A stretch of 64,000 nucleotides of DNA, from positions 124,001 through 188,000 of the forward strand of contig NZ_CP109450.1 in the NCBI RefSeq assembly GCF_041438865.1, read 5' to 3'. This document shows, piece by piece, positions 61,118-64,000 of this stretch. The DNA is from Streptomyces sp. NBC_01471. GTDB taxonomy: Bacteria > Actinomycetota > Actinomycetes > Streptomycetales > Streptomycetaceae. The translations under genes were made by a program, and so were the position numbers. Below the pieces are notes generated by a model that did no database searches, was not told the origin of the DNA, and worked only from the letters and a program-made list of their open reading frames with translations. Numbering within the stretch: the first letter of the stretch is position 1; every line of letters starts with the position of its first letter.

Positions 61118-62626
61118 CGCCGCGTCGAAGGACGACTGCCGCACGATCGTGCGCCGGGCAGCTGATGCGGGGCTGCGCCGGCCGCGGGAGGCCGTGCTGC
61201 GGGTGCGCTCACGCCGTGCGGCCACCGGCGCGGTGATCGTCACAGGAATGCCGGAGGGTGTCTGGGCTCCGGTGATCCGGCTGAGCGCTTCTTCCCCGGA
61301 GCGGACCGGGGTGGTCTGGGGAACGATGCCTGCGGCCGCCATGAGGCGGGTCATGTCGCGGCGCTGGCTGGGGGTGACCAGGGTGACCACACGGCCGGAC
61401 TCGCCGGCCCGCGCGGTGCGGCCGCCGCGGTGGAGGTAGTCCTTGTGGTCGGTCGGCGGATCGACGTTGACGACGAGGTCGAGGTTGTCGACGTGGATAC
61501 CGCGCGCCGCGACGTTCGTCGCGACGAGCACGGTGACATGCCCGGTCTTGAACTGGGCCAGCGTCCGGGTGCGCTGCGGCTGTGACTTCCCGCCGTGCAG
61601 AGCCGCGGCCCGCACCCCGCTGTTCAGCAGGTCCTGGGTGAGCCGGTCGACGGCGTGCTTGGTGTCCAGGAACATGATCACCCGGCCTTCGCGCGCGGCG
61701 ATCTCCGTGGTCGTGCGGTGCTTGTCGGCGCCGTGGACCTGCAGGACGTGGTGCTCCATCGTGGTGACCGCGCCTGCGGACGGGTCGACGGAGTGGACCA
61801 CGGGGTCGGTGAGGTAGCGGCGGACCAGGAGGTCGACGTTGCGGTCGAGGGTGGCGGAGAACAGCATCCGCTGGCCCTCGGGGCGTACCTGGTCCAGGAG
61901 CGCGGTGACCTGGGGCATGAATCCCATGTCGGCCATCTGGTCGGCCTCGTCCAGGACCGTGATCGCGACCTGGTTCAGCCGGCAGTCACCCCGGTCGATG
62001 AGGTCCTTGAGTCGTCCCGGCGTCGCCACGACGACTTCGGCTCCACGGCGCAGTGCGCTGACCTGCCGGCTGATCGGCATTCCGCCGACGACAGTGGTCA
62101 GGCGCAGCCTGACCGAGCGGGCGTAGGGGGTGAGAGCGTCAGTCACCTGCTGCGCCAGCTCACGCGTCGGCACGAGAACCAGGGCGAGCGGCTGGCAGGG
62201 CTCGGCGCGCTGTCCGGCGGTGCGGGCGAGCAGGGCCAGGCCGAAGGCGAGGGTCTTGCCTGAACCGGTGCGCCCCCGACCGAGGACGTCACGGCCCGCG
62301 AGGGTGTTGGGCAGGGTCGCGCCCTGGATCGGGAACGGGATGCGCATGCCTTGCGCGGTCAGTGCGGCCAGCAGCCGCTCGGGCATGTCCAGATCAGCGA
62401 ACGCCTCGACGGCGGGCAGCGCGGGGGTGACCGTCTTCGGCAGAGCGAACTCGCCCGAGGCCGCCGAGGGCCGCCGGCCGTGGCCGCCCTGGCGGCTCGG
62501 CCCTGCGGAACGCCGCGAGGCGGGCGAGCCGGAGCGGTTGCTCCGCTGCGAACCGGCATCGGAGCCAACGGCGGGGCCGCCGGTACGACGGCTGGAGGAG
62601 CGGTTGTTCGTACGTGAGGGGTTCAT
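61112..62626 (-). CDS. DEAD-box RNA helicase, copy 2
   Basis: A 504-aa RNA helicase. The tail MNPSRTNNRSSSRRTGGPA and a basic N-terminus come first, then the Q motif (PFPIQGATLP), GRTGSGKT, PTRELAQQ, TPGR, DEAD, SAT, ARGIHV and HRGGRTARAG; a basic C-terminus ends in SSFDAAA. It is highly similar to copy 1 throughout the core. ATG 62626 is aligned with copy 1 and rsbQ by the hairpin leader. It follows csp copy 2. The gene is intact because the IS target duplication restored its TAG, but the genes behind it are cut off. Confidence 0.94.
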   Translation of the reverse strand: MNPSRTNNRSSSRRTGGPAVGSDAGSQRSNRSGSPASRRSAGPSRQGGHGRRPSAASGEFALPKTVTPALPAVEAFADLDMPERLLAALTAQGMRIPFPIQGATLPNTLAGRDVLGRGRTGSGKTLAFGLALLARTAGQRAEPCQPLALVLVPTRELAQQVTDALTPYARSVRLRLTTVVGGMPISRQVSALRRGAEVVVATPGRLKDLIDRGDCRLNQVAITVLDEADQMADMGFMPQVTALLDQVRPEGQRMLFSATLDRNVDLLVRRYLTDPVVHSVDPSAGAVTTMEHHVLQVHGADKHRTTTEIAAREGRVIMFLDTKHAVDRLTQDLLNSGVRAAALHGGKSQPQRTRTLAQFKTGHVTVLVATNVAARGIHVDNLDLVVNVDPPTDHKDYLHRGGRTARAGESGRVVTLVTPSQRRDMTRLMAAAGIVPQTTPVRSGEEALSRITGAQTPSGIPVTITAPVAARRERTRSTASRGRRSPASAARRTIVRQSSFDAAA

Positions 62627-62635
62627 TGGAACCTT

Positions 62636-62725
62636 CCTTGACACGGCACGTATCAAGGAATTCTCGCAGCAGAACAACAGCGCGGGGAATTACAAGAACG
62701 AACCGAACGAAATGTGAAATCAAAT
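62636..62725 (-). promoter_or_regulatory. Helicase leader and hairpin (copy 2)
   Basis: The RNA hairpin has 5' arm CCUUGAUACG (62658-62649), loop UGC and 3' arm CGUGUCAAGG (62645-62636): ten consecutive pairs with one U-G. AAGG follows, then the ATG at 62626. The upstream part shares TTGATTTC, TTCGGTTCGTTCTTG and GAGAATTCCT with copy 1. Confidence 0.65.
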
Positions 62726-62887
62726 CTGACCTGCGGCGAATCCGGCGCGAGTGCAGGCGCTACAAAGGCGACGTCATGCCGATAGGAAATTCAGGACGTC
62801 TACGGGTACGGTTACAGAGAGGTCCGCATTCCTGAGGAGGGATTCGCGGGCACCGTTGCCGCACAGGGGGAGCCTCAGGAAATGCCC

Positions 62888-62929
62888 GTAGCTGGGGCCC
62901 GCACCCCGAGGGATGCGGGCCCCAGCTAC
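62888..62929 (-). terminator. Terminator after csp copy 2
   Basis: 16-bp stem (62888-62903 with 62914-62929) with the same AGCTGGGGCCCGCA core as the csp copy 1 terminator, 17 nt after the stop. Confidence 0.8.
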
Positions 62930-62945
62930 GAAGTACGCGTCGGCG

Positions 62946-63149
62946 TCAGACGGGAACGATGTTCTCGGCCGTCGGGCCCTTCTGGCCCGCCGCGATGTCG
63001 AAGGTCACCTTCTGGCCTTCGAGCAGCTCACGGAAGCCTTGGGCGGCGATGTTCGAAAAGTGCGCGAACACGTCGTCGCCGCCACCGTCCTGCTCGATGA
63101 AACCGAAACCCTTGGCCGCGTTGAACCACTTCACAGTGCCAGACGCCAT
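62946..63149 (-). CDS. csp: Cold-shock protein, copy 2
   Basis: A 67-aa cold-shock domain with RNP1 KGFGFIEQ and RNP2 DVFAHFS. It differs from copy 1 mostly by EQDGGGDD and [23 protein letters not shown] precedes the ATG at 63149. It heads module 2 and lies 319 nt upstream of helicase 2, mirrored in orientation to module 1 at the other side of the window. Confidence 0.95.
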   Translation of the reverse strand: MASGTVKWFNAAKGFGFIEQDGGGDDVFAHFSNIAAQGFRELLEGQKVTFDIAAGQKGPTAENIVPV

Positions 63150-63327
63150 GTCATATCTCCTTGTGGGGCAGTACGCCGGGACCCGCAAGCAACGGATACC
63201 GGGTCGCCGCGATGATGCCCCGCCCGGAGGATAGCCGGAAATACAAAACGCTTCCTACAGCTCAAAATTCCAGTGGAAGCGTTGAAGTTTTTGGGAACCA
63301 CGACTGCAACTGAGATCGACAGTAGCA
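63150..63327 (-). promoter_or_regulatory. Cold-shock promoter and leader, copy 2
   Basis: Extended -10 TGCTACTGT at 63327-63319. The leader shares CAGTTGCAGTCGTGGTTCCC, TTTTGTATTTCCGG and ATCATCGCGGCGACC with copies 1 and 3. Confidence 0.6.
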
Positions 63328-63734
63328 TGCGGTAGTGACCTGCGTACGATTAACAAATCCGCTCTGTTCGCTGTGGTAAACACACTGCCCGCGCGACACA
63401 TTGAACTCTCGTCTCGCGGTCATAGATATTGACCCACCCGTAACGCAACGTTCCAACAAGAGCGCTCGTGCATTACGGCTCAGAGGGCATAACCGTCGCT
63501 GGGGCGCCCCCCCTGTCCGGACCGCGGCCCATCAGCCCGTATGCCGGTACCGAAGTAGATCAAGGCCGCGCAGCGCTGCTGCTGCGCGGCCTGTCGCAAG
63601 CGCCCGGATCCCACCGCCAACGCCTGCCGGCCGCCGCCCACCGTTTGTGGCGCACCAGTCGATGAGCAGCCTGGCGGGACAGCTGCACGCTCCAATGTGC
63701 GGGCCGTGATGGTCGGGCGTGGGGACTCTGCGCC
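63328..63734. other. 407-bp region between csp copy 2 and MerR gene
   Basis: No gene seen. It contains the block shared with the region upstream of csp copy 3 (63403-63454) and an 11-bp hairpin GGCCGCGCAGC/GCTGCGCGGCC (63564-63574, 63581-63591), which may terminate the MerR transcript. Some AT-rich stretches (63345-63385) may belong to upstream promoter elements of csp copy 2. Confidence 0.5.
63564..63591 (-). terminator. Hairpin downstream of MerR-type gene
   Basis: 11-bp perfect stem, loop GCTGCT, 144 nt past the MerR stop. Confidence 0.55.
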
Positions 63735-64000
63735 TCAGCCTGTGGTCGTCCGGTTCTCCGACTCAGAGCCGCGACGGTATTCGGCGTTGATGCGCTGGGC
63801 CTCTTCGAGCTGGTCTTCGAGGATGACGATGCGGCAGGCGGCCTCGATGGGAGTGCCCTGGTCGACGAGTTCCCGCGCTCGGGCGGCGATACGCAGCTGG
63901 TAGCGGGAGTAGCGACGGTGGCCGCCTTCGGAGCGCAGCGGGGTGATGAGGCGGGCTTCACCGACAGCGCGGAGAAAGCCCTGCGTGGTACCGAGCATCT
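63735..64000 (-). CDS. MerR-family regulator, 5' end outside window
   Basis: The C-terminal 88 or so residues of a small helix-turn-helix protein: TTQGFLRAVGEARLITPLR, EGGHRRYSRYQLRIAARAREL (wing and following helix of the MerR fold), then LEDQLEEAQRINAEYRR. An ATG at 63998 exists, but the first helix of the DNA-binding domain would then be missing, so the true start is beyond the window. It is upstream of csp copy 2 on the same strand. Confidence 0.82.
   Translation of the reverse strand, partial: MLGTTQGFLRAVGEARLITPLRSEGGHRRYSRYQLRIAARARELVDQGTPIEAACRIVILEDQLEEAQRINAEYRRGSESENRTTTG

Noticed and set aside
1..64000. tRNA, rRNA, tmRNA, CRISPR arrays or prophage genes
   Set aside because: No cloverleaf, rRNA or spacer-repeat pattern was recognised by eye; the only mobile element found is the IS4-type element.

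Overview
The window is chromosomal DNA from a Streptomyces or very close actinomycete relative. GC content and third-codon-position GC are very high, GTG and TTG starts are common, long GC hairpins without U-tracts end many transcripts, and gene families typical of the genus are present (family-19 chitinase with a DasR-type operator, roadblock protein, MmyB-like regulator, DUF6397, DUF6629, DUF4383). I saw no rRNA, tRNA or CRISPR array. Both edges cut genes: a DNA ligase on the left and a MerR-type regulator on the right.

Layout. 0-4 kb: ligase end, MarR regulator, then cold-shock module 1 (csp, conserved leader, DEAD-box RNA helicase). 4-11 kb: cupin, chitinase, MgtC-like protein, stress and membrane proteins, RsbW-like ATPase. 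11-17 kb: asparagine synthetase, esterase plus metallo-beta-lactamase-fold hydrolase, and a divergent MmyB-like regulator. 17-28 kb: uncharacterised proteins, an HTH protein with Clp-N repeats that probably controls itself through a 20-bp dyad on its own start codon, DUF6397, roadblock protein, a truncated anti-sigma factor divergent from a sulfite-oxidase-like molybdoenzyme, peroxiredoxin, methyltransferase and fatty-acid desaturase. 28-33 kb: SNF2 helicase overlapping a SWIM zinc-finger protein. 33-45 kb: a catabolic region (FGGY sugar kinase, formamidase, amidase, GAF regulator, two aldehyde dehydrogenases, APC permease, GMC oxidoreductase). 45-54 kb: a copper region (PepSY protein, DUF5134, small His/Met-rich membrane protein, CopA, PCu(A)C-like chaperone, DUF2975/XRE pair, a second His/Met-rich membrane protein, ECF sigma factor). 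54-64 kb: cold-shock modules 3 and 2 on the minus strand.

The most unusual part is a set of three paralogous cold-shock cassettes. Each has a 66-67 aa cold-shock protein with an extended -10 promoter (TGCTACTGT) and a conserved leader of about 165 nt. This is followed 280-375 nt later by a second conserved leader carrying a covarying hairpin just before the ribosome-binding site. In modules 1 and 2 the second gene is a DEAD-box helicase. In module 3 it is an RsbQ-type alpha/beta hydrolase whose first 40 or so residues resemble the helicase N-terminus. It is translationally coupled to an RsbP-type PAS-PP2C phosphatase and a STAS anti-anti-sigma factor. Module 3 therefore looks like a partner-switching stress switch captured under cold-shock control.

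Module 2 was apparently a longer operon (csp, helicase, CBS-domain protein, a 103-aa protein and further reading frames). A 1503-bp IS4-type element has inserted exactly at the helicase stop codon, with an 8-bp target duplication that rebuilds the stop, and the distal end of the operon carries apparent frameshifts.
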